DNA of 64,000 nt from Agelaius tricolor (taxonomy: Eukaryota > Chordata > Aves > Passeriformes > Icteridae). Made by a program: the position numbers and the translations under genes. Numbering within the stretch: position 1 is the stretch's first letter; every line of letters begins with the position of its first letter. Below, one piece after another: positions 47,046 through 59,385 of this stretch. The notes under the pieces were generated by a model, which had not been told where the DNA came from, made no database searches, and saw only the letters and a list, made by a program, of their open reading frames with translations. The stretch is from positions 80,123,001 to 80,187,000 of the forward strand of contig JALJCS010000002.1 of the NCBI GenBank assembly GCA_023055355.1, read 5' to 3'.

Positions 47046-47087
47046 TTTCAAGAAACCCTTATCTGTTTTCAAGAAGCCCTTATCTGT
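47046..47087 (+). repeat. 21-bp tandem duplication
   Basis: Unit TTTCAAGAAACCCTTATCTG plus T (47046-47066) is followed directly by a copy with one A-to-G change (47067-47087). The 20 of 21 identity implies a fairly recent slippage event. Confidence 0.9.
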
Positions 47088-48656
47088 GTACTCAACTAAA
47101 GAGACTGTAGAGAGGACCTACTCCCCTCTCCACTTTCCTTCTGTGGTTTGACACAGAGTGTCACCTCTATTCCTCTCATTGCTCAGCCTACTGCTGGCCA
47201 GTGGTGCTGCAGGGTGGGCAGGAATACCTCGTGTGAAGCAATCTGATCTGCAGTGTGCTCAGCACCTCCTGAGCTGTCACTGCATTAGTTGGGCTGGTAG
47301 GTGGTGGAAAAGCTCATGACCACAAACGTACAGAATTCCTGTCTGTGTGAGAGGTTGTGTGCAGGGCCCAGCCTCTGGATGGAAAAACTCTTTCCAGGTG
47401 AACACAGAGGTTTAGTAACAGGTAATGATGCTGCTGCATTCTTGTACAGCTTGGAGGTGGGTTTGCAGGATAACTGTTTCCCTGCCTTCTCCTCCAGGCT
47501 TTTAGTGTGGCTGGTGCTGACTGAGGTGTCTGACAGCTGCTGTGGTCACAGCCATCATCACACCAGCTCGCTCCAGTGGGTGGAGAATTCAGAGGAAATT
47601 CGGGGCCAGGTCATGAACAGCTTTCTCATCCTACCTCAATCCATCCCCTGTTCACTATTTTGCCTTTCTCATCCTCTCTTTGTCTGTGGCAAAGCAAGTC
47701 ATCATGTTAGTCTGCCAACCCTCCATTGCTGTCCTTACCACTTCAGCACCTGGAGACATCTGCCTGAGCTGGTGTGGAAGTTGTGGACTCATTTGGCACA
47801 GAACACTCGGCATCCTATAAGCAATCTGCAGCTCCTTTCTTCCAGACTGTGTGTGAGGAGTGAAACAGAGCCAGGACCAGAGCAGATGAAGTGCATCGGT
47901 GCTTGCTTAAATATGCTGGCTTAACTTTTATTTACTTATTTGCTTCTTTACAGTGGGACAACCTACCACAGCTGGAATTTTAGGTGAAGTGGGGCATGAA
48001 GCATGGGAGATGACATGAATGCTTCTGTAGAAGAACATGGGCTGAAGGAACATTCCTTCCCCAGAAATTCTTATGGAGGAACTGCTCTCTAGTTAAAAGT
48101 TTTCTGTCATCACATTTTGCATAATTTTTCACAATATAGTGAGCCTTTGTGCAGAACTGTATAGGTTAGGCTTTAAAGGAGTCATATGATATTTTACATA
48201 TGTATTTCTTTGGTTTGGACATGAGCAGTGGGGCAGTGTGGCAAAGGGCTGAGGAAGTGCTGACAACTCATCTATCCTGTACAAGCATCCCTGAGAAGAT
48301 TAGAGATCATCAGCCATGTAATTGCCATTTTGTGCTCTTCTCCCCTTTCCACAAAATGCACATGCATGAACATGCTCTTCCATGATAAATCCTACAACCT
48401 TCATTTGGAAAGTAATTTCTCTGAGTATTTCTGACTGAGGTTTGTTGTTTTCTGTGGAAGCAAAAGGCTGGAGGAACCTTGGTTCTGGAGAGGGAATGGG
48501 ACAGTGTGAATGCCCTGGTGTCTGCATTGGTGTCAGTGGGTAGCTGCACTGCTCAGCTGGCATAGTTCTTTGCTGGAGTAAGTTTGCAACCAGATCAGCT
48601 TTTGCATAAGCTTTTACTGGAATAAATGCCATCTTTGAATAAATGTGGTCTTCTTT

Positions 48657-48672
48657 TATTTTTTTTTTTTTT
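48657..48672 (+). repeat. Poly-T run
   Basis: T-rich run of about 16 nt in non-coding DNA. Confidence 0.75.
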
Positions 48673-49814
48673 GCTTGTTTATATGAGCTTCTCGTTTGTT
48701 TTCTCAGCTGACAGTGGAGAGCCAGTCCTCAGTTTCCTATGCAGTTTTCTGTTCTCCTGTGTAGATATGGTATTACTGTTTAGGCAAGGCTATCTGGCTT
48801 TGAGATAAACATAGAAGACAAGATACTTAGTTAAGCTGGGCACAACACAGTTTGTGGGTTGTGTTTGTCACAGCTTTTGAAGCTCAGCTGATTCTAGACA
48901 ACATCCAAAACAATTCTTTACTTCAAAACTGAACTACATCTACTTCTATCAGAGTGTGGCCTTTTCTCACTGCTCTGCTCTGTTGATACATTGTAAGTCC
49001 CACTTACTCTGTATTTGGATTTTAGGGGACACAGTGTTGCTTGAAAGCAGTTTCACAGTGAGTGTTACTGGGTCAAAGTGAGCTCTGCTGAAAGGTGATT
49101 TTCCTACCCTACTCCCACACCACATTCCCATCCTATCACATCCCGTTTCATGATGTGAGCATTCTTTTTTTCCCAAGCTTCTTCTGTGCACTAGATAGCT
49201 GACAGAGCATTTCATGCACATCATGACATGCTTTGGCTGCCATCAGTCTGTACCCTCAGAAGACTGGCCAGATGCTGTAGCAGATTGAGCCCGAGACCAT
49301 TCCTATGCATTTCTGATCTGGACATCAAGCCAGTGCTTGAAGTACCAGAAACTCCTCAGGAAAGAATATTACTCTTTTTCTCCTTAAATTTCCTTCCCCA
49401 AACTATGAACGAGTTGTACACAGCACATCACCCTTTTTGTCTTCCTTGACAGGTCTTTTTCCTCAATGATACCAGTGCCTGTGTTGCAGAGTATTGCCAC
49501 TATGGTACACTCACCCTGTAGTAGGTAGCACCCAAACAGGTAAAGATACATTTAACAGAGAAACAGACGTGGTCTCACAATATCCCAAAGCAATGAAACT
49601 GCTGCGAACTTTACCAGCCTGCCAGCACTAAATTACTTCCAATTAATTGCACAGAGCTGCAGCAGAAACAGTGAACTCCTCATACACTTTTCCTTCTCAA
49701 AGACCTCAGCTGACATGCCTTAGACAATGCTAATCAGGCATCAAAAGGCATGAGCTAAAGGCATAGAGCTTTACCAGGACCTGCACTTTCAAACAAGCAT
49801 GACTCACTTGTCAA

Positions 49815-50023
49815 GTATGGCTCTCAGCCTGTGGAAAATCCTTCTGAGGGAAGCAGCAGCAACACTGCTCAGGAGACATTTAAAGTCTTCCCCAGAGACA
49901 TTTAAAACTAGACTGGACAAAGCAGTAGAAAGTGTACTGCAGGAAACAGTCCTGCACTGGCATGGGGTTTTGGTCTAAATGACCTAATAGGTCTTTTCTG
50001 CCTCTAATTTCTATGATTTTATG
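49815..50023 (+). mobile_element. CR1 LINE, older 3' fragment
   Basis: A degraded CR1 3' region in plus orientation. Recognisable pieces are CTGTGGAAAATCCTTCTGAG, ACTAGACTGGACAAAGCAGT, TGGTCTAAATGACCTAATAG, GTCTTTTCTGCCTCTAATTT and a terminal CTATGATTTTATG. The form resembles an older CR1 lineage than the one at 15655. No coding capacity remains. Confidence 0.78.
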
Positions 50024-51204
50024 GCTGGAAATAACTTCTAACTTAAGAGGATTTAGATGGCAGGCATGGGCATGCATTATTTACAGCTGAACCTAAAGTA
50101 ACTGTTATATTATGGAGTGCCTGAGTAGTAGTGGTGAGTGAGGACTGAGCAGGAAAATGTTGAGAGGAATGCATGGGATTAGGCAGCAGTGATGGAGTTG
50201 GGATAATGAGAATAGATTTCTTTGCAAAAGGGGCACTTCTAATTGGAAGATGTGTAAGAGTCCTGACTACAACAGGTACCTTTCAGTATATTTTACAGTA
50301 ATTTGCTAAATTGTTGGCTTTTAAAATGTTTTTGGATGCTGGAAGTGGTTGTTTTGAAGGCATATAGAAAAAAATATTTAATTTTACTTTCTTTGAGAGA
50401 ATGTTGCAGGGCTTCCTCTGATAGAGGCTGAGCTCTCACAGCTCATAAGCTCATTTTGCATATTTGGGAGGAACTTCTAGTTAAATAGAAATTGTTGTGC
50501 CAAATTGTGACCTACTGATCATGCTGTGGCCAAACCAGCTTGCAAATGCATGCAGAGAATGGTTTCCTCCTCTGTGCTTGTCTTCTCAGTTATTATCAGC
50601 CATTCTTGACATTTACAAGTAATTTTCTCCCAGACACATTCATGGAGCAGGGTTATTTATGAATGTTTCTTTCCTTTGTGCACAGGAGTTGAGGACAGAG
50701 GGACTGCCCACAATGAAGGAAATCTGTATGTGGCACAGATGCATGCATGGTCTGAGCTGAGGGATTTGCCCTGACTCTGTGATTATGGGGCCATAGCAAT
50801 TACATAGCTTATTTAATCAAGTAGCATCCACTCTGGTTTCTTCATTTTCTTTATTAAAAAAGAAAAAAGACAGCTCTCATTATCAGCTAGACATGTGGAG
50901 CTAATTACTGTGACTTTGATGTTCTGTTTTTAACTTCCTGACTTTTATGTTATGCCTTTAAATCCTTCTGCTAAAAATGCACTTTTAATATATGTGTGGA
51001 ACTGGGAAACTTTGTAATAGTTAATTGAAAAGGGAAGTATTTTGATTTCCTGTCTATTTGGGTGCACATCCACTGAGACACTCCAGCACAAGGATCCCAA
51101 AAATGTATCAGGCTTAACTTGAAGTAATCTTCCTTAACTTCCCCCTTTTTCTTTGCAAGGGGAGGGAGTTTGGGATCAGGATTCATGAATGGGACTGGAA
51201 CTCC

Positions 51205-51345
51205 AGGAGGGTAGAGTGTAGCTTGGACTCTACTGCAATCTTGGGTAAGTCATTTAACATCTATCTGCCTTAGTTTCTCTTTTCGGAAAAAATACTGCAA
51301 TCTCTTCTTCAGGCAACTGATGTGACTTAATTTGTGTGTGTAGAA
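51205..51345 (+). mobile_element. Possible MIR/CORE-SINE-like relic
   Basis: CAATCTTGGGTAAGTCATTT, AACATCTATCTGCC and TTAGTTTCTCTTTT reproduce in order the conserved core of ancient amniote MIR-type SINEs (CTTGGGCAAGTCACTTAACC-like then CTCAGTTTCC-like). A weaker GTGTAGAAGGTTTATA follows at the expected spacing. This is the best of three such candidates here. Confidence 0.5.
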
Positions 51346-54300
51346 GGTTTATAAATCCTTAATTTAGGAAAGGAACAGAAGAATAAGTAGCCATTAATAC
51401 AGTCTCACCAGAGTAGATGTGTTAGCTTGCTCCTGGAATTCCCTGAAATGTTGGATTTTCCATATGTTGCACTTTATTGAATGGCCAATCCTCCTCTCCT
51501 TTTCTTCAGCTTCATTAACCTGTTCTGAAAGAAGAGAACAAAGAATCAGTTGAAATATGTAAGACTGGAAAGTTTAACATACTACAGCACTTAACTACAG
51601 TCTGCAGAATATTTAAAGTGTGGTTCCACTCTGAAGTTGGCAAGCTAAGGCAATACCTGTGTGGAGCATTAAACCATTGGATGCTGCATTTATTCTGTGG
51701 AAATAGAATTTGCAATGCTTGATATTTATTGCCTCTCTGTGATTTTTGTATGAAATTTAGTCAGCTGATAAATAAAAGGAGGTAAGTACCCAAATGTCAG
51801 CTATGTCAGCTTGTCCTGAGACTCCAAGCGTGAGCTGAGTCTATTCTGTGTGTTGACAGCAGGGGTGGAAGTTCTGATATCTGTGTTCCTTCCTTTCCCA
51901 GAGATTCTGTACCTACCCACCTTCAAATGCAGCTCCTCTTCTGACTGCCTTCACTGGATCTGTGCAAGGGTAAATGAACATAACATAGCGAGCAGTTGTG
52001 TGGATGAGACAGAAGAGAAAGTTGTGTTCAAAATGCCCATTTCTGGTCAGACCTAACAGAAAGGGTGCCCTACCTATTACAACAGAAACATGTAATTTTT
52101 ATTGTTACTTGCTTCACCCTGCAAGTTTAATGAAAATGTTGTGCTTCTGCTTTTTTTTCTACTCAGCTCAATTTTATCTGAATTTTGTCCCATTCATCTG
52201 CAGAGCTGTTGCCTTTGTATTTTTACTGCTTGTAATTCATAATCCCTTCCAGAGGTTTTGCCTGCAAAGAAAGGACCAGACATACCTGCACTGGGGAAAT
52301 ACTGAGTTTCATTCAGTCTCCCAATGTGCTTCCATTGTTCAGCTACTGTCAGCTGTAGGCAACCACAGGGGAAGGGGCACATTCATAAAAGCTATTAGAG
52401 TAATTCTCTTACTGCCTTTTCTTTCTTTTCTTCTTAGTTTGTACAGTTTGGAAATCATTATAAGGCACTCTACATGTTTATATACCTACACATTCACATT
52501 TTTTATTGGATACATAAAACCTTTCTCCCCTATGTGCATGAATCCATAAAAGCAGCATAAGGAGTGGAAAACATGACAGGTCTGGAGAATTTATGCATGT
52601 AAGAATGCTGCAGCCTGGGAAAGGGAAAGAATATACAAATGCTTCTTTCTCAATATATTCCATCTATTCAGTGATCTTGATTATAGCACACATAAGAATT
52701 GGGTGACAGCTGCTTGTCCCCCATCATTCTTCAAATAGTCCACCCCATCCTCTGCCACATGGTGTGTTTATCTTGGCCACCTACCTACATCTTCAGTATT
52801 ATTAGCAGTGTGATAATTTATACTCTAAACTGAAAACATTTCAATCAAAAGCAGGATCCAGTGCTATTGAAACATGTTTTGGCATCCATAGCCAGGTCAG
52901 CCCAAAATATATCTTTTATTTTTTCCTTGAAAATAATTTGGAACTCTTTTTTCTTTTTTTTTCCCTGATTGACAATAACTTAGACAACACTGTTGTCTGT
53001 GGCTTAACAGCATTACATTTCACTGAAAACCTGACATCATCTACTGCCAAACCTGGGATTTTCATCAGATCACAAATGTTTTTAAATCAAAAACTCATTT
53101 ATTCTGTGGTAAAAAGAAAAAAATAGCACATCTGTGTTGCTCCTGATTGTTTGAACCTTAATATAGGCAGTTATGCTTCTATAAGTTACAGCAATTGAGA
53201 GAGGTACTGTTTAGTATTGAATAATTTCAAAATTATGTACTGCAGAAGACACCAAAACCACTTAGGATTTTGTTTACAGTGGTGGAAGTTATTGTGCTTA
53301 TAATCTCAGAAAAAGAAGGAGATGAGTTTGGAAGTTAGATGTCCCTCATTTCAGATTCCAGCTCTTGCCACTGAGGAGTTCTCTGGTAGGAAATATTGGA
53401 TGAATCCCTTTGCCTATGATTGGGCTGCCTCATGGCTGTTCAGCAGTGTAGAAAAATGGTACTTTGTGGGCTTGAAGAAGAGGCAAAGGTTAATTTTCAG
53501 AGTATGATAGTAGCCTAATACTAGATTTGGATGTTTTACAGTTTTCTTCTTTGGTCTTATTTAGTATCCTTTGGTATGTAGTCATTAAAAATTAACCAGT
53601 AAGCCTTACTGCTTTGAAATACTTTTTTCAGTGACAAAAGAAGAACAGCAACTATTGCCTAAATGTCTTTGAAATGGTCCTGCAATCCTCTCAAGGAGAT
53701 AGTCACATTCAAAGTTGCGTTATTGCTGCTGTAAATTCTGTGCAGATATGCCTCAATGTTCAAGAATAAACATCTTTGATAGATTTAGGTTTAGTTATCT
53801 TGATTGACAAAGTGAAACAAGATCCACAGAGATGTGAAAATGCTGTGACTATGCTACAGGGTCCTGTGGGTAAATCCCTTCCTTAAAATGCTAATTGTTC
53901 TTCTGGTATGAGACTTCACAAAGAGCAATAGCTTATCTTCTGATGGAAAAGCCAGCTTTTAGATCAAATAACGTCCCAGAAGCTGAATACAGAACCCTGG
54001 ACAAACCTTTTGGCGAGGACTCTCATGTTCCTGTACTCTTCCTTAAGGAAGTCAGATTTTCTGGTTTCAATACTTTCTCCTTCCAAATTTCCAGACTCAA
54101 TACATTTATGGTTCTGAATATTCCAGATCATCTGGAATGGGTTTAAAGAGCAGATTGGGGAATGGAGCAGATTAGCACAAGCAATCTCTTGTCCCACAGA
54201 ACAACCTTTCAGCATTCTCTGTTTCTGAAGCCATTCAACACACAAAGAATTGCATCACTTTAACTGTTTTCAGCCTAACACAGTTGAAAAAGTTGTAATG

Positions 54301-55027
54301 TTGTGAAGTCCTTGGCAGGCAGATTCTAAGAGTTCCAAGAATGGTTCATATTAATATAAGTGATAGAAATAAGATCTGGTTGGTTTTGCTTACCTATTTA
54401 AAAAAAAAGAAATTAAGCACACAATGTGTTTGTATGTGTGTGTGTCTTTTGAAATTATTTCTGCTTTTGCTAAATTGCCTAAAAATAAAGTAGCTTAGTG
54501 GGCTTAGGTGTTACATAAATAAACTAAAATTTTTAGGTAGACAAGTTTTAAAATAAGACAAATACAAACTCTTTAAGGAGTGCCCAAACCATTTAAAAAC
54601 TTTTTTGCTTCCTCCATATTGTTTTTCTACATCTCTGCTTTTTACAGGATCTTAAATGTGAAAGGTACAATTTTTTGCAGTAATCTTTGCTGAATAAGAC
54701 ATTATATTATTGGAAGAGTTTAATTGAAAGATGGGTTAATTGTAAGTTTTTTCAAATGATTCATTCAAGCTTTGTTCTATTGTCAGATGTGGTTTGGAAA
54801 ATTCCTACCTCTGCTTATGATATATTTCTGAACCAGAGGCAACCAACCAAACAACATAGGAAATTCAAATTAAATACAGTATTAATTTCAACCTTCTGAG
54901 AGATGGCTGGAGATTGGAAAGAAGAAAGTTTTCTTTTAGTGTTGCATCTGTTATAGTTCTATCAAGTATTTTGGTTTCAAAGGGAGGAATGGAAGGAGGA
55001 GCACATTTTTTTGCACTTTAGCTCCCT

Positions 55028-55068
55028 TAATAATTATAATAATAGTAATAATAATATTAGTAATATTT
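55028..55068 (+). repeat. TAA/TAATA-rich microsatellite
   Basis: Interrupted (TAA)n tract such as AATAATAGTAATAATAATA. Confidence 0.8.
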
Positions 55069-58000
55069 GAGCTCCCTGTCATTACATACCAGTAAAGGTG
55101 GAATTAAAGAGACAAGTATAAACACTGTGCTCTATGTATCTGATGCAGGTTTGCTGAGAGAACTGCTGAGTAGTCACTCCCTTGCTGGCATTGGCCAAGG
55201 TGGTACTGGTTGCAGGAGTATGGAACATGGTTTTAGCCATATAAGAGCCCCATGTCTCCCTTCCTACACCATTTCTGAACTTCTGATTTTGTATGGGATG
55301 GGCCTGCCTCAGCTCATCACTCATTGCTGGAGGAGCTGCCTTGCATCCCCTCACTCTGTATATGGATTTTCATTGTGTGAGAGAACAGAGAGGAAAAAAA
55401 AAAAACATATGTGTGTTCAGGCCATGTTGATTGATTGTTCCTTAGCTATGAAACAATTTTCTGTACCAATTATGTCTTTGCGGATGACAGAAGCCATTTA
55501 CTCTAATGACCATAATAATTAATTTTCATTATAAATCAGATTAGTTAATGATGCTGAAGTCTACATTCTTCACAGAACTAAAGCACAGTATCTTACACGA
55601 GCTCTCTGAGCATATAATTTGCTATATAAGGCACCGCTTTAGAGATTTTTGAGTCAGTAAGAGCAGCACTGACTGTCTTTGACCTCCAGGATTCACTAGG
55701 AACACCTACTGTCCCAATGTCAGGTCCTTGCTAATGGCTTTCCATTTCCAGCCACGGGCACAAAGCAGCCAAGGCTGAAGATTCACTGTTTTTATAGCAT
55801 GTTTGTGGTCAAAGTTACTTAAACCATTGGGTTTTTTTCCTTCACTGTAAAAAGTTATGACAGAGCAAACAGTATTCTGGGAATAAGGTAGTGTGTTTTT
55901 TGTTTTATTTCCAGAATAATATTCTTGCTGAATTTTTCGAAACTTTTGGTCCTGTGGTCTCTTTAATACACATAAAGACCATCTGTAAAATATCTAAGTG
56001 GGTAGTGAGCGAACAATCAAAACATAGGATACATTATATTTGTATTTTTACCATTTATTCTTTTGCAGTAGACAACCTATGAACTTCAGAAAATTCACAG
56101 GCTTCTTCAATGAAGAAAGGTAAGAGACGTTCTCTACAACAATTTTGCAGAAAAGCTCTATTTATTATTTCAGGCCATAAAACTACTAAAACTGGTCAAA
56201 TACCTCACTGATGTATTTATTTTTTCCCATTCTTAAAGTTTGTGTGTTGAGATGAATTTACTGTTTTAATAATTATAAGTATACAGTGAAGAATGTGGAT
56301 AATCACTGTGCAGCTTGTGGCTTTTGATGATTTTAATTTAGGATATTAAACCATCCATTATTTTGGTGTGGAATGGGCCACCATCTCATATGGTGCTCCT
56401 CTCTAACTGAATGCTTCTAGTCATGCAAAACATTGTCAAAGCACAGACTACAGTTGGTGATGAATATACAGTGAATTATCTGGTTTGCACATAAGTGCAG
56501 GGGAAACAAAGCCTTGTACATGCAGCCAAAGTCAGTGTGCCTTTCTGGTGGGCTCAATAAACGTGCTTTGGGGTGCCATTCTGTCCATGGGCTTCTCCAA
56601 AGGAATTGTATTGGGTTAAAATAAAACAAAATTAAACAAAAGCAAACAAGTGAGAAAGGAGAGAGGGGGAACAGAAAGTGAAGAACTGTAAGAAAGATAG
56701 ACTGTAAGAATTGATATGTGTAAGAATTGATAGACTCACATTTTTGACTATATGTTCCCAGAAAGGTAAAAAAAAAGAGAGGAAGAAGTAGGTACCCAAA
56801 TTGGAAAACTAGACAAGGAAGAACAAGAAGGCAAAGTGGAGATTTCATAGCCAATATGAAGAGGAGTTAAGAATCATTTTTACTAGATAAGATGCAGCTA
56901 TTCAGGGTACAGAGATGACCTGGCAAATCCACGTCTGACCAAGAAAAACTGGAAAGTCTTATTTCATTAAATTGTATCTCATTTCTATTCTTGTCATTAG
57001 CACATAACTGATTAAAATAATGTTATATGAGCTGGCACAGCCTTGTCAGTTCCTCTTTGTACAATATTGTTAAATGTGGTGCTCTTCTCTAGCAATAACC
57101 TAGTCACAACCAGCTCCTAGGTTAATTTATAGACTTAATTTTTAATCCATGTATTCCATTAAAATAGAATTTGTTAAAAGAACATCACTGTCAGGATGGT
57201 GGTATATTTTCTAAATTATAGCACTGCATTTAGACTGAAAATATTGGACTACTTAAGTGTCCTATTGTCTCAGATATCTTCAAAAAGGGAGAAGAGTTAA
57301 AATAATGCCACACTGCTGCTCTGTAAAGGTCGATGGTACTGTGTCATGAGAGAGCTGCAGGGAATGCAAACATTTTCCAGCCTGGGCACGATGAGACTGC
57401 AGCACTGCTGGCTCTGCTCCACAGCTCTTGCCTCTTCTGGGGCACCAGGAGCAGCACTTGCCCCAGGGGGAAGGGAGCAGAGACTCCTGCAGGTGCAGCC
57501 AGCCCTGGGGACAGGGCAGGTATGCATCTGCTCAGGCAATCTGGAAAGCCTCCTCTTACATTTTAACTTAATTCCTTTTTTTATATAAAAAAGTTGGTTT
57601 CGAGTTGTTAATTTTAACCCCCAAATATTTTGCTGGCCTGCAGTTGGGAAGTGGTTTCTTAAATAAAATGAAAAAAAATAAAGTGAGGAATGTAAGGACA
57701 TAAAGTAAGCTTGATTGATTTTACCAATGTTTAGTTTCAAATACAGTAAGGGCCCTGCCATAGCTACTAAAGAAGATACAGCTTTTGAGAGATCTACTTT
57801 TAAATTTGAATCTGAAGGAACAAAGTTGATTCCATAATATCTCTCTATGTTCTAAATAAAGGACTTCTGGAGGGGATGCAGTGGAATAAGTGAATGCAAA
57901 ATGGAAATTTTCACTGTAGAGGACAAGCAAAAATAATAAAGTTTTATTTCTTCCATTTCAAAACTCTGAATCCCATTTCTGTGTCTGTTTGCTTCAAATA

Positions 58001-59349
58001 CAAGCTAAGGAGTTTTCAGTTTCCTCTCTCTTTCTTCAGTAAGAAGTCAAATGTATTTTTTTGGGTTTTTTAAGAAAAAAGTGCAGTTGTTCATAAATAA
58101 AACTTACACAGCATTTGCAAATAGGAAGAAGGTCCTTAATTCCGAGCACCAAAAAATCAAAGGCAGGCTGAAGCTCATGTCAGTGCATTCAGTATTTTGG
58201 GTTTATTTCATCTTTGGCCATTGAAGAGGTGAAATGTTCCTTTTTCCCCCCAGGATTTCCCCCTCTCTTCTGCACTCATTGAGTAACACTGTAGCCACTC
58301 AAACATCCTTTGCTGTGCTTTGGAAATGAGGCATACAAAAAAAGGATGTTTTAACTGAGAAGGTGGATTCAAATTCTACAGGAGCAAGTGACAGCTTGAT
58401 CTGTCTGTAGCTTAGTTGCCCCATCTGTAAAATACTCTTTTATATTAACTTTGTAGCACAGCCATTGCTATTGGAGCTGGATGTCTGCCAACTGTACATT
58501 AAGTTATATGACTGTGTATCACTGGAATTATTTGGTTCTTTCATCCTTTTCTTATAGGAGAACATATACATACAGTTTGGGGATTTGGGGTTGCCATTTG
58601 CCAGTTTCCAGTTGACCAGTCTGATTTTTGGTCTTCCTGTTGCTATGAGCACTGCCAGGCCTGCTCAGATGGATCTGCAGCACAAAGCACCCGCTGTGTG
58701 TTCAAAGATGGCATTGCCACCTGGGTTTAATCAGGTTTTTAAGATGTAGGTTTTTTTCAGATGGATATCTCTTTATATTTATGGGAGAGAAGGCAGGACA
58801 AAGACCTGAGACTTGCATTTGAGGAGGTGGTTAGACTTGTCATGGTCTTTATTTTATTGAAGGATTTAATTTTTTTCCAATTTAACTTAAAAATATTAAT
58901 TTCTTCTTATTTTTTTTAACGGTGGACCATTTCCATCCTCAGAAAGTCCTTGCTTGCCAAAAGAGTTGTATTGTCCTTTAGGGAAAGAACTGCATTGCTC
59001 CAGGGAGCAGGGAGTGACAATCTTGACCACACTTCACATCTTTGAGGTTTGGACAGTAATTCTGAGCTACTGGGCTCAGAATTGCATGCCCAGACCCACC
59101 TTGAGGCAATGCTGCAATGATAACGTCCACTAGTGACTGTAGGAGGTCCAGACACTGAAAAAAATGTCTAAGATGGACAGATGTGTTTTTATTTGAAAGG
59201 AGTCTCCAAATACAAGCAACCTGTGATCAAACCATGCAGGACAAGTTTGATGAAGTACCAGGAGGCAAAGGAGAATTAGGACTGAGGTGACAGCCAGAAT
59301 AGCTTTGCTTTTACTCATATGTGTTTCAACATTAATGTTATTTTAACAT

Positions 59350-59385
59350 ACACACACACATATACACATACACACACACTCTCTC
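59350..59385 (+). repeat. CA-rich microsatellite
   Basis: Interrupted (AC)n with ATATACACAT, ending in a short (CT)n. Confidence 0.85.

Larger units (their letters stand above)
45886..49814. other. Non-coding stretch, no gene seen
   Basis: No gene is recognised. It includes a 21-bp tandem duplication at 47046-47087, a poly-T run near 48655-48672 and one 207-codon ORF at 47301-47924 (plus). That ORF has no signal peptide, domain or coding-like pattern I recognise, so I treat it as chance. Confidence 0.5.
50024..58399. other. Long non-coding stretch
   Basis: No gene is recognised. It includes a possible MIR-like relic near 51205-51345, a TAA-rich microsatellite at 55030-55070 and scattered AT-rich tracts. 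The largest ORFs (183 codons at 51998, 154 codons minus at 57297) contain no domains I recognise. Confidence 0.5.

Noticed and set aside
47301..47924. 207-codon plus-strand ORF
   Set aside because: No recognisable domain, signal or upstream promoter and no sign of exon structure; length is plausible by chance in 64 kb with a GC-richer stretch.
51998..52549. 183-codon hydrophobic ORF as a membrane protein
   Set aside because: Hydrophobicity follows from T-rich DNA; no conserved membrane family pattern is visible.
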